Assembly: GCA_016219225.1 (NCBI GenBank)
Contig: JACRBX010000010.1
Coordinates: forward strand, 1-32,646
Length of the DNA: 32,646 nt
Reading direction: 5' to 3'
Origin: Deltaproteobacteria bacterium
GTDB lineage: Bacteria; Desulfobacterota; RBG-13-43-22
Positions 14,408 to 23,866 of the stretch are shown in pieces. The translations under genes and the position numbers were made by a program. How positions within the stretch are numbered: position 1 is the first letter of the stretch; every line of letters begins with the position of its first letter. A model generated the notes under the pieces. The model saw only the letters and a list, made by a program, of their open reading frames with translations. It was not told where the DNA came from and did not search any database.

Positions 14408-16564
14408 TTAACCATTATCCTTTCCTTCCGGATAGATCCTACATAGCAACGTCCTGATGCTGCTGGCCCCCATGGCCGGGTCCATGGTTTCGTAGGCGTT
14501 ATCGGTCAGGATATTGATGTTCGACTCGGCCCAGCCGTGGCCCGGGTCCTTTTTTTCAGGAAACCACCAGGCATGCTGGGCAGCAACGACCCTGGGGTCC
14601 ATCCCGGAAAACAATTTGGCCCGCTGCCGGACCTTGCCACGCCGGGATTCGATGATGACCCAGTCTCCTTCACCGATGCCCTCTCTGGCCGCAGTATCGG
14701 GATGGATCTCGACCATCGGGTCCCGGTGGAGTTCCCTGAGCCAGGGGACCTGCCGGTTCTCAGTATGAAAAAATCCCGGCTGCCTGGCACCGGTGATCAG
14801 TATGTACGGATATTCCCCATATACTTGCGGTGTACTGACCGGGCTTTCCGGCGGTTCCCTGAATTGCGGCAGGGGGTCATAGCCCATCTTCTCCAGGGTG
14901 GTGCTTGAGAGCTCGAACTTCCGGGTAGGGGTGGAAAATCCGGCCTCTTTATATTTCTCGTATTTGACCTCGCCCCGAATGCAGTCCATCTTCTTGAATT
15001 CCTGCCAGGTGAGGCCCATGGGTTTCAGGATATAATCCAGGCCCCCTTCGAAGGTCTCCCACCAGAACTCCCCCTGGCCGATGCGATGGGCCAAATCGTT
15101 AAGCATTTCATGATCGGAGCGGCACTCTCCGATCTGGACGACCTTGCGGCGCGGCAGGAGTCGGCCATGACGTTTCCAGAAATCGCCGATATAATCCATC
15201 TCCAGCCAGGTGGCGGCCGGCAATACAATGTCGGCTAATTCCGCGGTGGGCGTCAGAAAAAAATCAGAGACGGCCATGAATTCCACCTTTTCCAGGGCCT
15301 GATAAACCTCCCTGGCGTTGGCCCTGGTTAAAAGCGGATTGGAGCTGATGAAAAAGAGCATCTTAACCGGATAGGGCTTCTCGTCGATAATGGCATCCCA
15401 GACCGCCTTGGGCTGGATGATGGCAAATCGGTCGGCCAGACGAAAACGTTCCCCGCCCAGGCGTTTGGCCGCCTGCTCCGGGGCCAGCATCCCATGGGCC
15501 CCGAATCGGCCTACATTGTGGATGGGAGGGGTCTTGAAGAGCACCTGACCACCCGGCACATCGATATTTCCGGTAATTCCCATGAGTGCCATGAGAATCC
15601 GGTCATTGTCGGCACAGGTATTCTGCTGTTCGATAGCCACGCCCCACTGGATGGCCCCCGGCCTGGTCGTGGCAAAAAGGCGGGCCGCCTCCTGGATCCT
15701 GGCTTTGGGGACCCAGGTGATCTGCTCCACCCTTTCCAGGGGATATTCGTTCACCCGCTTAACAAACGCATCCCAGCCATGGGTATAGTTCTCAACAAAC
15801 TCGTGGTCATAAAGGTCTTCCTGGATCATGACATTAGCCATCCCCAGGGCCAGGGCCGTATCCGTTCCCGGCCGGAGTTGAAGCCATACATCGGCGCGGG
15901 CCGCCGCCCGGGTCAGCCGGGGATCAACCACGATCAGTTTGGCCCCGGCCTCCAGGGCCACGGAAAAAGGTTCGCCCTTGTAACAGTCCGGGTTGCTGAT
16001 GACCACATTGTTCCCCCACATCATAAGACATTTGGGGTGGTTTTCATAATCGACGATCGGATTGGTCCCGCAGGTCAGGATACTGGTGCTGATCCGCGGG
16101 CCATAGCAGAAATGACCGGCGGTGAGTACATTGGGAGACCCCAGCAGGTTGGCGATTCGGTAGATGACCGCCTCATTCTCCCGGCCGGTTCCGTATCCGA
16201 AGACCACCGATTCAGCCCCGAACTTTTCTTTATAGGCCAGAATCCGATCGGCGATCGTATCCAGGGCCTCATCCCAGGAGATGCGCTCCCACTTTCCGCT
16301 TCCCTTGGAACCTTTTCGTTTCACCGGATAGGTAAGCCGGTCCGGGTGATAGACCAATTGGGTGGAAGCCAGCCCTTTGCTGCAAAGGGTACCATGGTTG
16401 ATCGGACATTCCGGATCCCCGGCAATCCTAGCGATTTTTCCCTCTTTGATGTAGACCAGGACGCCACACCCGCCGTGGCACATGCGGCAATGGCTCTTAA
16501 CCATGGAATCATAGCCGTACACTTCCATTTCCCGTTCTACATTGGAATAACTGAACGCACCCAT
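14408..16564 (-). CDS. Molybdopterin oxidoreductase, DMSO-reductase family catalytic subunit
   Basis: This encodes 718 aa. An N-terminal [4Fe-4S] motif (Cys26, Cys29, Cys33, Cys61) is followed by WERISWDEALDTIADRI and LGSPN, and Cys153 in HFCYGPR at the place of the Mo/W ligand. Later blocks are IVVDPR, LRPGTDTALALGMANV and a C-terminal molydop-binding domain (YILITGARQPGFFHTENR). It should bind bis-MGD. The layout recalls thiosulfate/polysulfide reductase and acetylene-hydratase-like members; I cannot choose a substrate. There is no twin-arginine signal, so it is cytoplasmic, unlike many relatives. Its Fe-S partner is the gene at 13243-13761. Regulation by the IclR gene just upstream is plausible. 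Confidence 0.92.
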   Translation of the reverse strand: MGAFSYSNVEREMEVYGYDSMVKSHCRMCHGGCGVLVYIKEGKIARIAGDPECPINHGTLCSKGLASTQLVYHPDRLTYPVKRKGSKGSGKWERISWDEALDTIADRILAYKEKFGAESVVFGYGTGRENEAVIYRIANLLGSPNVLTAGHFCYGPRISTSILTCGTNPIVDYENHPKCLMMWGNNVVISNPDCYKGEPFSVALEAGAKLIVVDPRLTRAAARADVWLQLRPGTDTALALGMANVMIQEDLYDHEFVENYTHGWDAFVKRVNEYPLERVEQITWVPKARIQEAARLFATTRPGAIQWGVAIEQQNTCADNDRILMALMGITGNIDVPGGQVLFKTPPIHNVGRFGAHGMLAPEQAAKRLGGERFRLADRFAIIQPKAVWDAIIDEKPYPVKMLFFISSNPLLTRANAREVYQALEKVEFMAVSDFFLTPTAELADIVLPAATWLEMDYIGDFWKRHGRLLPRRKVVQIGECRSDHEMLNDLAHRIGQGEFWWETFEGGLDYILKPMGLTWQEFKKMDCIRGEVKYEKYKEAGFSTPTRKFELSSTTLEKMGYDPLPQFREPPESPVSTPQVYGEYPYILITGARQPGFFHTENRQVPWLRELHRDPMVEIHPDTAAREGIGEGDWVIIESRRGKVRQRAKLFSGMDPRVVAAQHAWWFPEKKDPGHGWAESNINILTDNAYETMDPAMGASSIRTLLCRIYPEGKDNG

Positions 16565-16602
16565 AAGACCCTGAACCTTTCAAAAAAAATTATTAAAGAG
16601 GA

Positions 16603-16629
16603 CACAGCCCCGCGATAGGCGGGGCTGTG
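16603..16629. repeat. Perfect 11-bp hairpin in the leader of the molybdoenzyme gene
   Basis: CACAGCCCCGC (16603-16613), 5-nt loop, GCGGGGCTGTG (16619-16629). It lies 39 bp upstream of the ATG at 16564 on the minus strand, and is followed in transcription by a T-rich stretch (T8 at about 16582-16589) some 15-20 nt later. Its form resembles the hairpin at 6676-6706, so it may be another dispersed repeat type; a regulatory leader hairpin is the alternative. Confidence 0.65.
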
Positions 16630-16661
16630 CTACATTATAAAAGCGTAACAATTTTCTCAGA

Positions 16662-16774
16662 CGTCATTCCCACGTAAAGCCTGTCCCCGAATGCCTTAAT
16701 CGGGGCCGAAATCAAGGCGACACAAAACTAAATTAAAACCTCTGGATTCCCGATAAAGAAATTCGGGAATGACG
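16662..16774. repeat. Paired-palindrome element A5 (degenerate left arm)
   Basis: The left arm begins CGTCATTCCCACGTAAAG at 16662 and is interrupted by a CCCCGA...TCGGGG palindrome. Right arm 16742-16774 is CTGGATTCCCGA, loop, TTCGGGAATGACG. The right flank (AAAAGTGCCGC) matches the left flank of element A1 in reverse. The element occupies the 303-bp gap between the molybdoenzyme and IclR genes, which otherwise holds only the hairpin at 16603 and a tandem TTTGAGC repeat at about 16849-16868. Confidence 0.82.
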
Positions 16775-16867
16775 AAAAGTGCCGCCCTCATACCCTGGGG
16801 TCGCCACGAAGCCTGAAAATCGATTTCACCTGTCATCGTTTTTTTGCTTTGAGCTTTGAGCTTTGAG

Positions 16868-17728
16868 CTATTTTACTTCCGAACTCCGAATGCTAAACTC
16901 CGAACCCCTCTTCCGACTCAAAGATCCATAGAGCTCTTCCCCATCGGCCCCTAAAAGGGCCGACACCCCTTGGGCCGCCTCGACCACCTTCCGGCCATAT
17001 TGCCGGACTTTGGATTTTGGAAACAGACCCACCACAAATAAAACACCGATCAACCGCTCAGAAGAGGCAAAAACCGGGGAGGCCACGGCATTGATCTGTG
17101 GATTGGATTCTCCAAGGTCTACCGCGTAACCCTCTTGACGACAGCGGACCAACTCTCCTTCAAGACGCAACCGGTCCAACCGGGCCGGTTCTCCATGGAA
17201 AAACAGTTTTCCCCCGGCCAGGACTCTTTGACGCTCAAGTTCCGGCAAGTGGGCGACAATCGCCTTCCCATGGGCACCGTGTGTAATGGGGTATCTTTGA
17301 CCCTGGCGGATGGTAATACCGATATCACCGTTCCCCTCCTGTTTCCCGACCACAAAAACACTCTCACCGGAAATCAAACCAAAAAAGGCGGAACTGCCTG
17401 TTTCCTGAGCCAGGTCTCCCAAAAAAGGCTCGGCCACATCCTTATAATTCAAGCTGTCCAGGACCTTTCGTCCCAGGGGTATGAGGCCCGGCCCCAGGGA
17501 ATAGAGCTTTCCATCGGCCTCTCTCTGGACAAAGCCGAACCTTTGAAGGGTATTCAAAATGGTGTAGCCTTTACTCTTGTGGATACCGACTTTATTACAG
17601 ATATCAGTGAGATTTATTCTGGAAGGGGCGTTTCGGGCCAGACAGAGGAGGATTCGCGAGGCCTGTTCGACCGCCGGAACAACGGCCTGATAGGCGCTTT
17701 TTTCTCTTTTGGCTTTCTTGCTCTCCAT
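16868..17728 (-). CDS. IclR-family transcriptional regulator
   Basis: This encodes 286 aa. Residues about 15-78 form the N-terminal winged helix (VEQASRILLCLARN, then a HKSKGYTILNTLQRFGFVQRE recognition region). Residues about 95-265 are the IclR effector-binding domain (GESVFVVGKQEGN, THGAHGKAIVAHLP, GYAVDLGESNPQINAVASPVF). Such proteins sense small organic acids or aromatics and act as repressors or activators, often of neighbouring catabolic genes. It lies directly upstream of the molybdoenzyme gene on the same strand, so control of that cluster is likely. Two palindromes ahead of its own start (17749-17785) suggest autoregulation. Confidence 0.92.
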   Translation of the reverse strand: MESKKAKREKSAYQAVVPAVEQASRILLCLARNAPSRINLTDICNKVGIHKSKGYTILNTLQRFGFVQREADGKLYSLGPGLIPLGRKVLDSLNYKDVAEPFLGDLAQETGSSAFFGLISGESVFVVGKQEGNGDIGITIRQGQRYPITHGAHGKAIVAHLPELERQRVLAGGKLFFHGEPARLDRLRLEGELVRCRQEGYAVDLGESNPQINAVASPVFASSERLIGVLFVVGLFPKSKVRQYGRKVVEAAQGVSALLGADGEELYGSLSRKRGSEFSIRSSEVK

Positions 17729-17748
17729 GCTTTATGGAAGACTGTTTG

Positions 17749-17785
17749 TTCTGTATGCAGAATATTATTTTGTATGTAGAATACA
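17749..17785. promoter_or_regulatory. Candidate IclR operator pair upstream of the iclR-type gene
   Basis: TTCTGTATGCAGAA at 17749-17762 is a 14-bp palindrome with perfect 5-bp arms. TGTATGTAGAATACA at 17771-17785 is a second palindrome (TGTAT-5-ATACA). They share a 13-bp direct repeat, TGTATGyAGAATA (17752-17764 and 17771-17783), repeated every 19 bp, roughly two helix turns. The position is 20-57 bp upstream of the regulator's ATG. Confidence 0.6.
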
Positions 17786-17850
17786 ATATCAGGCAGAAAT
17801 GTGACCTGTCAAGAAAAATTACAGGAAAGGTGTTTAAAAAGAAAATTTGT

Positions 17851-17904
17851 CCTCCTTTGCGTTCTTTGCGGCTCTGCGGTGAAAACAGTTTTTCAAAAAG
17901 CTAA
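17851..17904. repeat. Partial copy of family B right arm
   Basis: CTCTGCGGTGAAAACAG, followed by TTTTTCAAAAAGCTAA, repeats the right end of the element at 6606-6896 almost base for base. Only one end is present here, so this is a fragment or solo arm. It lies between the IclR gene start and the end of the hybrid kinase gene. Confidence 0.8.
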
Positions 17905-17946
17905 TACGAGTCAGAAAATATTTATGGGTTGTCCGGACAAGAGTTA

Positions 17947-20685
17947 TCAAGCTGGGGGAGTATCGCCTCTCCCCTCTTCCAGAATCTGCCGCACCTTTTT
18001 GGAAAGGTCCGCCAAATTGAAAGGTTTTTGGAGAAAACCTTTGCAGCCCTGATCCAAAATAGATTTGGCCTGGCCATTGAGACTGTATCCGCTGGAAAGA
18101 AGCACCTTAACGTTCGGATCGATTTCTTTCAGCCGGCTAAAGGTCTCTCCTCCGCTCATTTCCGGCATGATCATGTCCAAGATAACTAAATCGATATCCT
18201 TCCCTTCCCGCCGATAAATCTCGATGGCTTCACGACCGCTCCCGGCGGTAATCACCCGGTAGCCTAATCGTTTCAGAAGAAAATGGCTGACATCGGAAAT
18301 CGCCTTTTCATCATCCACAAAGAGAATAGACCCGACCCCCTGCAAGATTTCTTCAGGCCTATAGGCTTCCTCCTTAATCTCCTGCGCTGATACCGGGAAG
18401 TAGATGTTAAAGGTTGTCCCCTCCCCCTTTTCACTGTAAACATTGATGATGCCGCTGTGATTTCTTATGATGCCGTAGGCCGATGCCAGGCCCAACCCCG
18501 TTCCCCGGCCCATATCTTTGGTGGTGAAGAAAGGGTCAAAGACCCTTTTCCGCGTCGCTTCGTCCATTCCGATTCCGGTATCGGTAACCGAAATCCTGAC
18601 ATATCTCCCGGGTACTCCCCCGTAGGGTCTGACATAGTAATCATCCAGGGTTACATTCCGTGTTTCCAGAAACAGGTCGCCCCCCTCAGGCATGGCCTGC
18701 CAGGCATTAACATAAAGGTTCAGCAGGACCTGTTCGATCTGGCTCCGGTCCACGTCGATCGTCCAGACTGCTTCCTGTAATTTCTTGTGAATGCTGATCT
18801 CCTTCTTCGTCCGGCCGAACAGATCGACACTCATGGCCACCAACTTGTTGATATCCGCAGGCTTAACCTCATACTTCCCCCCCCTGGCAACACCTAAAAG
18901 CTGTCTGGTCAGGTCTGCCCCACCCTGGACCAACTGCTCAATGCTCCGGAGCTTTCCGTAATGGGGATGGTTGGCTTCCAGATCCAGCAGGACCAGAGAG
19001 GCGTTTCCCTGAATACCCATAAGAAGGTTATTGAAGTCGTGAGCGATACCGCCGGCCAGGGTCCCGACAGCCTCCATCTTCTGGGCCTGGAGAAACTGAG
19101 CCTCCATTTTTTTTTGGGGGGTGATGTCCCGAAGAAAATTCAAGGTTGCCGGCCTTCCTTCCCAGGCGATTGGAACGGTGGTTAATTCCATCCAAAGGGT
19201 TTCGGCTTTACTGTTGATCATTCTAAAAGTATAAGTTTCGGGGCCTTGTTCATCACCTGGCTTCTTTTGCTCTCGTTCGAAAAAGGCGGCCTTATCTTTG
19301 GGATGAACCAGGTGCAAGAAGGGCCGGCTTGCCAAATCCTCTGTTGAGTAACCGGTCATCCCTTCCATTTTAGGGTTTGCAAATCTCACCACCCCCTCTT
19401 GGGTGATATAAATCCCATCATGAGCATTCTCAACCAAGAGCCGATATTTTTCTTCGCTTTCCCGAAGGGCTTTTTCGTTTTCTTTCCTTTCAGTCACATC
19501 CCGGGAAATTCCATAAAAGCCGGCAGGTTCCCCGGCGGAATTTTTTAACAGAGAGACGGAGGTTTCAAGCATTTTTACTGAACCCATTTTCGTGGTCACT
19601 TCGTAGTCGACTATTTTATTCGGAATCCCTGTCCGGTAAACCTGATTATAGATTGCTTTAATTTTTTTTCTGGATTCGGGAGGCATATATTGCCTGTAAT
19701 TCATACCCATCATTTCATCAGGGGTATACCCATAAATAGTGCAAAGGGCCTCATTAAAAAAGGTACGGTTTCCGGCCAAGTCCACCTCGTAATAGCCTTC
19801 TTCCATACTCTCCAGAATATGGCGATATTTCTGTTGGTTCTCAAAAAGAGCCTGCTGGGCCTTTTTAAAGGAGTCGATATTTGTTACCACGACCAAAAGA
19901 CATTCTTCCCCCTGAAATCGGATGGGCTTGGCCGCAACCAGGGTGTTCAATAGGGTTCCGTCTTTGACTCGATAGCGGAACTCGAGACCATCCACTCCGG
20001 CTTGGCGGCGCAAAGGCTCCAAAAGTCGGTCCCGATCAGCTCGATCAATATAGAGATTCAACTCAAAGACGGTCCGGCCGATGACCTCCTCTACCCTGTA
20101 GCCGGTCATTCGGCAAAAGGCCTCATTAACTTGAAGATAACGGCCGTCTTCGACCCGGCTGATGGCAATGGCATCCGGGGCCATTTCCATGATTTTCCGG
20201 TAACTCTCCTCGCTTTGACGAAGGGCTTCTTCAACTCGTTTGCGCTCAGAGATGTCGGCGAGCATATTCAGGGTCGCCGGGCGGCCCGCCCAATCTATGA
20301 TAACCGTGCGAATTTCCACCCAGATCGACCTTCCATCCCTGGCCCGGAGCCTAAAAGTATATAAATCCGGCACTGGTTCGCCGGCCAATCGTTGACGATG
20401 TCGATCAAACACCAGGTCCCGGTCATCGGGATGGATAAATTCGATAATGGGCCTGGCTTCTAACTCTTCAAATGGATAACCGATCATCTCCTGTGCCTTG
20501 GGATTGGCAAAACGGATTAAACCGTCCTGGGCGATGACGATCCCTTCATTGGCGTTCTCGACTATCAAACGAAATTTTTTCTCGTTTTTATCAAGAGCCG
20601 ATTCGACCTCCCGGTGTTCATATATCTCTTTCTCCAACTCCTGGACCCTTTTCTCCAGATCCTCATAAGTCGGTTTGTCGGCCAT
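17947..20685 (-). CDS. Hybrid histidine kinase: four PAS domains, HisKA, HATPase_c, receiver
   Basis: This encodes 912 aa. A short coiled coil (residues about 5-35) precedes four PAS domains at about 34-150, 155-275, 283-400 and 410-527, each opening with a Y/F-R-x-I/L-x-E/N pattern and closing with a DITE/DISE-x-K coiled joint. The HisKA box is [11 protein letters not shown], with phospho-acceptor His549. HATPase_c shows DTGIGM and [11 protein letters not shown]. The C-terminal receiver has acidic FVDDE, Asp837 in [10 protein letters not shown] and Lys in LQKPF. There is no transmembrane segment, so it is a cytoplasmic sensor. PAS1 and PAS4 are notably alike ([16 protein letters not shown] and [16 protein letters not shown]), suggesting internal duplication. 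The ligand is unknown. An AAGGAG site supports the start. Confidence 0.95.
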   Translation of the reverse strand: MADKPTYEDLEKRVQELEKEIYEHREVESALDKNEKKFRLIVENANEGIVIAQDGLIRFANPKAQEMIGYPFEELEARPIIEFIHPDDRDLVFDRHRQRLAGEPVPDLYTFRLRARDGRSIWVEIRTVIIDWAGRPATLNMLADISERKRVEEALRQSEESYRKIMEMAPDAIAISRVEDGRYLQVNEAFCRMTGYRVEEVIGRTVFELNLYIDRADRDRLLEPLRRQAGVDGLEFRYRVKDGTLLNTLVAAKPIRFQGEECLLVVVTNIDSFKKAQQALFENQQKYRHILESMEEGYYEVDLAGNRTFFNEALCTIYGYTPDEMMGMNYRQYMPPESRKKIKAIYNQVYRTGIPNKIVDYEVTTKMGSVKMLETSVSLLKNSAGEPAGFYGISRDVTERKENEKALRESEEKYRLLVENAHDGIYITQEGVVRFANPKMEGMTGYSTEDLASRPFLHLVHPKDKAAFFEREQKKPGDEQGPETYTFRMINSKAETLWMELTTVPIAWEGRPATLNFLRDITPQKKMEAQFLQAQKMEAVGTLAGGIAHDFNNLLMGIQGNASLVLLDLEANHPHYGKLRSIEQLVQGGADLTRQLLGVARGGKYEVKPADINKLVAMSVDLFGRTKKEISIHKKLQEAVWTIDVDRSQIEQVLLNLYVNAWQAMPEGGDLFLETRNVTLDDYYVRPYGGVPGRYVRISVTDTGIGMDEATRKRVFDPFFTTKDMGRGTGLGLASAYGIIRNHSGIINVYSEKGEGTTFNIYFPVSAQEIKEEAYRPEEILQGVGSILFVDDEKAISDVSHFLLKRLGYRVITAGSGREAIEIYRREGKDIDLVILDMIMPEMSGGETFSRLKEIDPNVKVLLSSGYSLNGQAKSILDQGCKGFLQKPFNLADLSKKVRQILEEGRGDTPPA

Positions 20686-20944
20686 ATATTGACTCCTTTT
20701 GAACTTTGATGGACCGATAAAAAGTCCATCAACTTTGACAACCCCATAAAGCCAAGTTTTTTGATAGTCCTTCTGTCGTCCCTAACGAAGGGGAGGGAGC
20801 TTATAATACGCGGCAAATTAAAATCTTTCCCTCCCGTCGAAATATCATCAGAGAGGAATTGAAAGGACAAAATGGGCTATATTCACATTTTTACAAAGTT
20901 GGCAAGTATGACGAGTTTGTAATAAAGTGGAACTTTCACATTGT

Positions 20945-21036
20945 CGTCATCCCCGTGAAGACGGGAATCCAGCCCCGCCAAAGGCGGGATTAAGTGGTTA
21001 CATATGACCTGGATTCCCGCCTGCGCGGGAATGACG
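20945..21036. repeat. Paired-palindrome element A6
   Basis: Left arm 20945-20972, 36-nt spacer containing a small CCCCGCC/GGCGGG hairpin, right arm 21009-21036. The right flank AGTTTTTACATAGGCATCA matches flanks of elements A7 (reversed) and A8. It lies in the 422-bp gap between the hybrid kinase and HDOD genes; I see no gene in the rest of that gap. Confidence 0.92.
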
Positions 21037-21107
21037 AGTTTTTACATAGGCATCAAGTATGATAAATTGTAAAAGGTCCACCCAATATGACCAGATGGAA
21101 AAATTCT

Positions 21108-21935
21108 TCAGGCCTTAAAAAACTTCTCTGCCTCTTTCTTGGAACCGAAAAAATTTCCACCTATAACGGCTAAATCATTACTGTCTATTCCAAGTTCCAG
21201 AAGGAGGGCATCATGCTCTCCAGTCCACAAACCGTCATCTTCAATCCGGGGATCGAACATACGGGACAGGGCCTCGGCCAGGGAAATGATCGAGACCGAA
21301 TCCCTGAATTCCAGTGTTTTTGAAGGGCAGTGATGAAATCGGATTGAGGCGATAATCTCCGAGGGCAATCCGGCCGCTTCCGCCCACCAGGCCCCGGCCT
21401 CGGCATGAGTACAGCCGAAAAGATCCGTTTCTATTTCCAGCATGTCATCTGTTGTTACGATTTTGTAAAATTTCTGATGATCGATTGAATAAAAAATAAT
21501 CCTTCCTATGTCATGGAGCAACCCGGCCAGCAGACACTCTTCGGGGGAGGTCATCGTTATCCGGTCCGCCATGACCGAGGAGATCAGTCCAACCTCATAG
21601 GAATGAAACCACAGATTATTCATATTAAACGATCCCGGACAAGGGATGACTTCCAGTACACCCATCCCGGCCACTAAGCCCTTAATCTGTTTAAAACCCA
21701 GGAGCATAATCGCCTGCCGGATGTCCCGGACCTGACCTGAATGGCCGCAATGCCTGGAATTTGCCTCCCGGAGGACCCGTTCGGCCGTGACCTGGTCATA
21801 GGTGATCAAATCTTCCAACTCTTTAAGGGAAGGGTCTTCCTTTTCAACAAATGACCGGATCTTTCCGAACATGGAAGGAATGGTGGAAAGTCCGTCCATA
21901 TCTTTCAAAAACTTTTTAACATCGGTTGCATCCAT
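21108..21935 (-). CDS. HDOD-domain signalling protein
   Basis: This encodes 275 aa, nearly all HDOD domain (residues about 10-215). Typical blocks are LSTIPSMFGKI, the QAIMLLGFKQIKGLV helix, SYEVGLISSVMADRI and LLAGLLHDIGRIIFY, followed by HAEAGAWWAEAAGLP and IRFHHCP. HDOD proteins are HD-superfamily relatives tied to signalling, for example with histidine kinases or c-di-GMP, and most lack proven hydrolase activity. LLHDIGR keeps the HD pair, so activity cannot be excluded. It is cytoplasmic, with an AAGGAAAG ribosome-binding site. It is encoded on the same strand as, and next upstream of, the hybrid kinase gene, but separated by 422 bp and a repeat element, so co-transcription is uncertain. 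Confidence 0.92.
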   Translation of the reverse strand: MDATDVKKFLKDMDGLSTIPSMFGKIRSFVEKEDPSLKELEDLITYDQVTAERVLREANSRHCGHSGQVRDIRQAIMLLGFKQIKGLVAGMGVLEVIPCPGSFNMNNLWFHSYEVGLISSVMADRITMTSPEECLLAGLLHDIGRIIFYSIDHQKFYKIVTTDDMLEIETDLFGCTHAEAGAWWAEAAGLPSEIIASIRFHHCPSKTLEFRDSVSIISLAEALSRMFDPRIEDDGLWTGEHDALLLELGIDSNDLAVIGGNFFGSKKEAEKFFKA

Positions 21936-22011
21936 GGAATTCTTTCCTTAAAAAGCTTCTTATTTTCATAATAAGCTCTCATGCCCCTGATGGCACCCCG
22001 AAGCATGAAAA

Positions 22012-22208
22012 AGGATTCAAGGGGTCCAGGGGCCAAGGATTCAAGTGAAAGGCTTGGAATTTAAAACCCCTGCGGTTCCCCGGTGGGGAACCTTTTCTAT
22101 AGCTCGACGAATCGGCTCCCAAAAGGGAGCCTCTTCGGAAGCTCGGCGGAGCCGAGCGGGCCGAGCGGCTGAACCCTCGAATCCTGGAATCCTTAGGGGA
22201 AGGACAGG
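22012..22208. repeat. Cluster of three perfect hairpins flanked by diverged inverted arms
   Basis: Hairpins: 22074-22092 (8-bp stem, GGT loop), 22114-22131 (7-bp stem, AAAA loop) and 22141-22157 (7-bp stem, GGA loop). Outer sequence AAGGATTCAAGGGG (left) is echoed in reverse by the segment CCTCGAATCC...GGAATCCTTAGG (right), a loose inverted repeat. It lies in the 524-bp gap between the TolC-like and HDOD genes. No gene is supported there. Design resembles the family B element at 6606, but sequences differ. Confidence 0.65.
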
Positions 22209-22273
22209 GTTCAAGGTCTTACACTTGAAACTTGCATCTTGCAACTTTCAACTTTGATGAACTCGTAAAAACT

Positions 22274-22353
22274 CGTCATTCCCGCGCAGGCGGGAATCCA
22301 GACCATAAGTAACTATTGAAAACCATTGGATTCCCGTTTCCACGGGAATGACG
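22274..22353. repeat. Paired-palindrome element A7
   Basis: Left arm 22274-22301 (CGTCATTCCCGCGC...), 24-nt spacer, right arm 22326-22353, whose first base is T instead of the usual C. The left flank GATGAACTCGTAAAAACT is the reverse of the A6 and A8 right flanks. The spacer, read in reverse, resembles those of A1 and A8 (TTTTnAAnTGGTTA-like). Confidence 0.92.
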
Positions 22354-22459
22354 AAATGCTGCTTTCGGCGACTTCTTACGAACTCACCATTATTACTATT
22401 ATCGGAATTTTCTTTGGAAAGCTTTAGAGGACGAACCTTTCGCAGTGGGTTATTGAAGG

Positions 22460-23749
22460 TTACTCCCTTCCTATGGCCCTTTCAACCTTATAGCGGGCAA
22501 TGATATGGTTATATAAGGCCTGGTGATAATCGGTCTCGGACTGGACAGTGGAGGTCCGGGCGTCGGTTACCTCTAACATGGCCCCAACTCCGGCCTTATA
22601 GCGACCCATGGCCAGCTCCAGATTTTCTTTGGCCCTTCGAAGGGACTCCCGGGCCACCTCAATCTGTTTCTCGGCCAGGACTTGATTGAGGTACTGGCTT
22701 TGGAGGTTGCTGACTACTTGCAGTTTTTGGGTTCCTTCATTGGCCCTGGCCTGGCTTAAGGCTGCCCGGTATTCAGCTAATTTCTCTTTGGTTTGAAACC
22801 CGGAAAAGATAGGAATGTTTAATTGCAGTCCCAGGTTCCAGGTTTCGTCATTGGAATAATTTGACCCGTTATTCCATCCATATTTGGCCGTACCGGTCAG
22901 GGTGGGCCAAAATTCCCTTTGAACCCCTTGTTCCTGGACCTGCCAATAAGAAATTACAGCCCTCAACCGGTTTAATACCGGGTCCTTATCCAGGGCTTCT
23001 TTTTTTAAGTCCTCCAGGTTCCAGTTTACCGGCCCTGTTTCCAGATCATCCTTCAAGATGGCCCCCGGGAGTTGGGTCAGGCCCATGGCCGCCGCCAGGG
23101 CAACCCAGGCCTGCCGGACATCGTTTTCGGCCTGGAGCAAGGCCTTCTGGGCTGTTATGACCGTTACCTCAGCTTGAGTCACATCTATCTTGGCTTTCAA
23201 GCCCACCTGATAAAACCCCTGGGCCTGTTTCAAGTGCTCCTGGGTCCTGTCCAAATCTTCCTTACGGACTTCCACGACCCGCTGGGCCAGCAAAACCCCA
23301 TAATAGGATTGCCGAATGCTATCGATCACCGAAAGCCGGACATCTTTCAAGGTCCATTGATAGGTTTTCAGATCTTCCCTGGAGGCAATAACCTTATATT
23401 CCCGGCGGCCGAAATCATAAATATTTTGAGACAGGCCGAAATAATAGGTCGTTAGATCATTAGGACCGGTATTCAACCCACTAAGACTGCTTCCAGTGGT
23501 TATCGAGGTGCTGGTTTTATAATGACTGTAATCCGTCTCGGCAAACAGGTTGGGATAATAGGAGGACTGGTTTTGCTTCACCCGGGCCTCCGCCCCTTCG
23601 ATGGCATTCAAGGCCCCTTGGATAGCCGGATTCCTTTTCAGCCCCAGGTCCAGGCAGGTTTTCAGATCCCATTCCTCGGCCCATAGCGGGTTGCTCATAA
23701 TAAATCCCAACAGGACAATCGAAAATAACCACAGGTAATTTTTTTTCAT
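22460..23749 (-). CDS. TolC-family outer-membrane efflux protein
   Basis: This encodes 429 aa with a signal peptide (MKKNYLWLFSIVLLGFIM..., cleavage near WAEE). The mature part has two similar halves typical of OEP/TolC proteins, starting with WDLKTCLDLGLKRNPAI and, in the second half, KEALDKDPVLNRLRA. Long alpha-helical stretches rich in Gln, Ala and Glu match the periplasmic tunnel. Three copies assemble into an outer-membrane channel for efflux or type I secretion. No inner-membrane pump or adaptor gene is in the window, so its partner is elsewhere. It is monocistronic as far as can be seen. Confidence 0.92.
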   Translation of the reverse strand: MKKNYLWLFSIVLLGFIMSNPLWAEEWDLKTCLDLGLKRNPAIQGALNAIEGAEARVKQNQSSYYPNLFAETDYSHYKTSTSITTGSSLSGLNTGPNDLTTYYFGLSQNIYDFGRREYKVIASREDLKTYQWTLKDVRLSVIDSIRQSYYGVLLAQRVVEVRKEDLDRTQEHLKQAQGFYQVGLKAKIDVTQAEVTVITAQKALLQAENDVRQAWVALAAAMGLTQLPGAILKDDLETGPVNWNLEDLKKEALDKDPVLNRLRAVISYWQVQEQGVQREFWPTLTGTAKYGWNNGSNYSNDETWNLGLQLNIPIFSGFQTKEKLAEYRAALSQARANEGTQKLQVVSNLQSQYLNQVLAEKQIEVARESLRRAKENLELAMGRYKAGVGAMLEVTDARTSTVQSETDYHQALYNHIIARYKVERAIGRE

Positions 23750-23866
23750 TCTCTTCCTCTGCTCATGATATGGGGGTCGGAAATCAGGGTTCAGGGTTCA
23801 GGGGTCGGGGTTTGGAATTTTTTAATTCCGAAATCCGAATTCCGCAATCCGCAATCCAAAATCGTC

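Noticed and set aside
15494-16618. 374-codon rightward frame opposite the molybdoenzyme gene
   Set aside because: It is antisense to a well-supported gene, with no domain or motif of its own; long shadow frames are common in GC-rich coding sequence.
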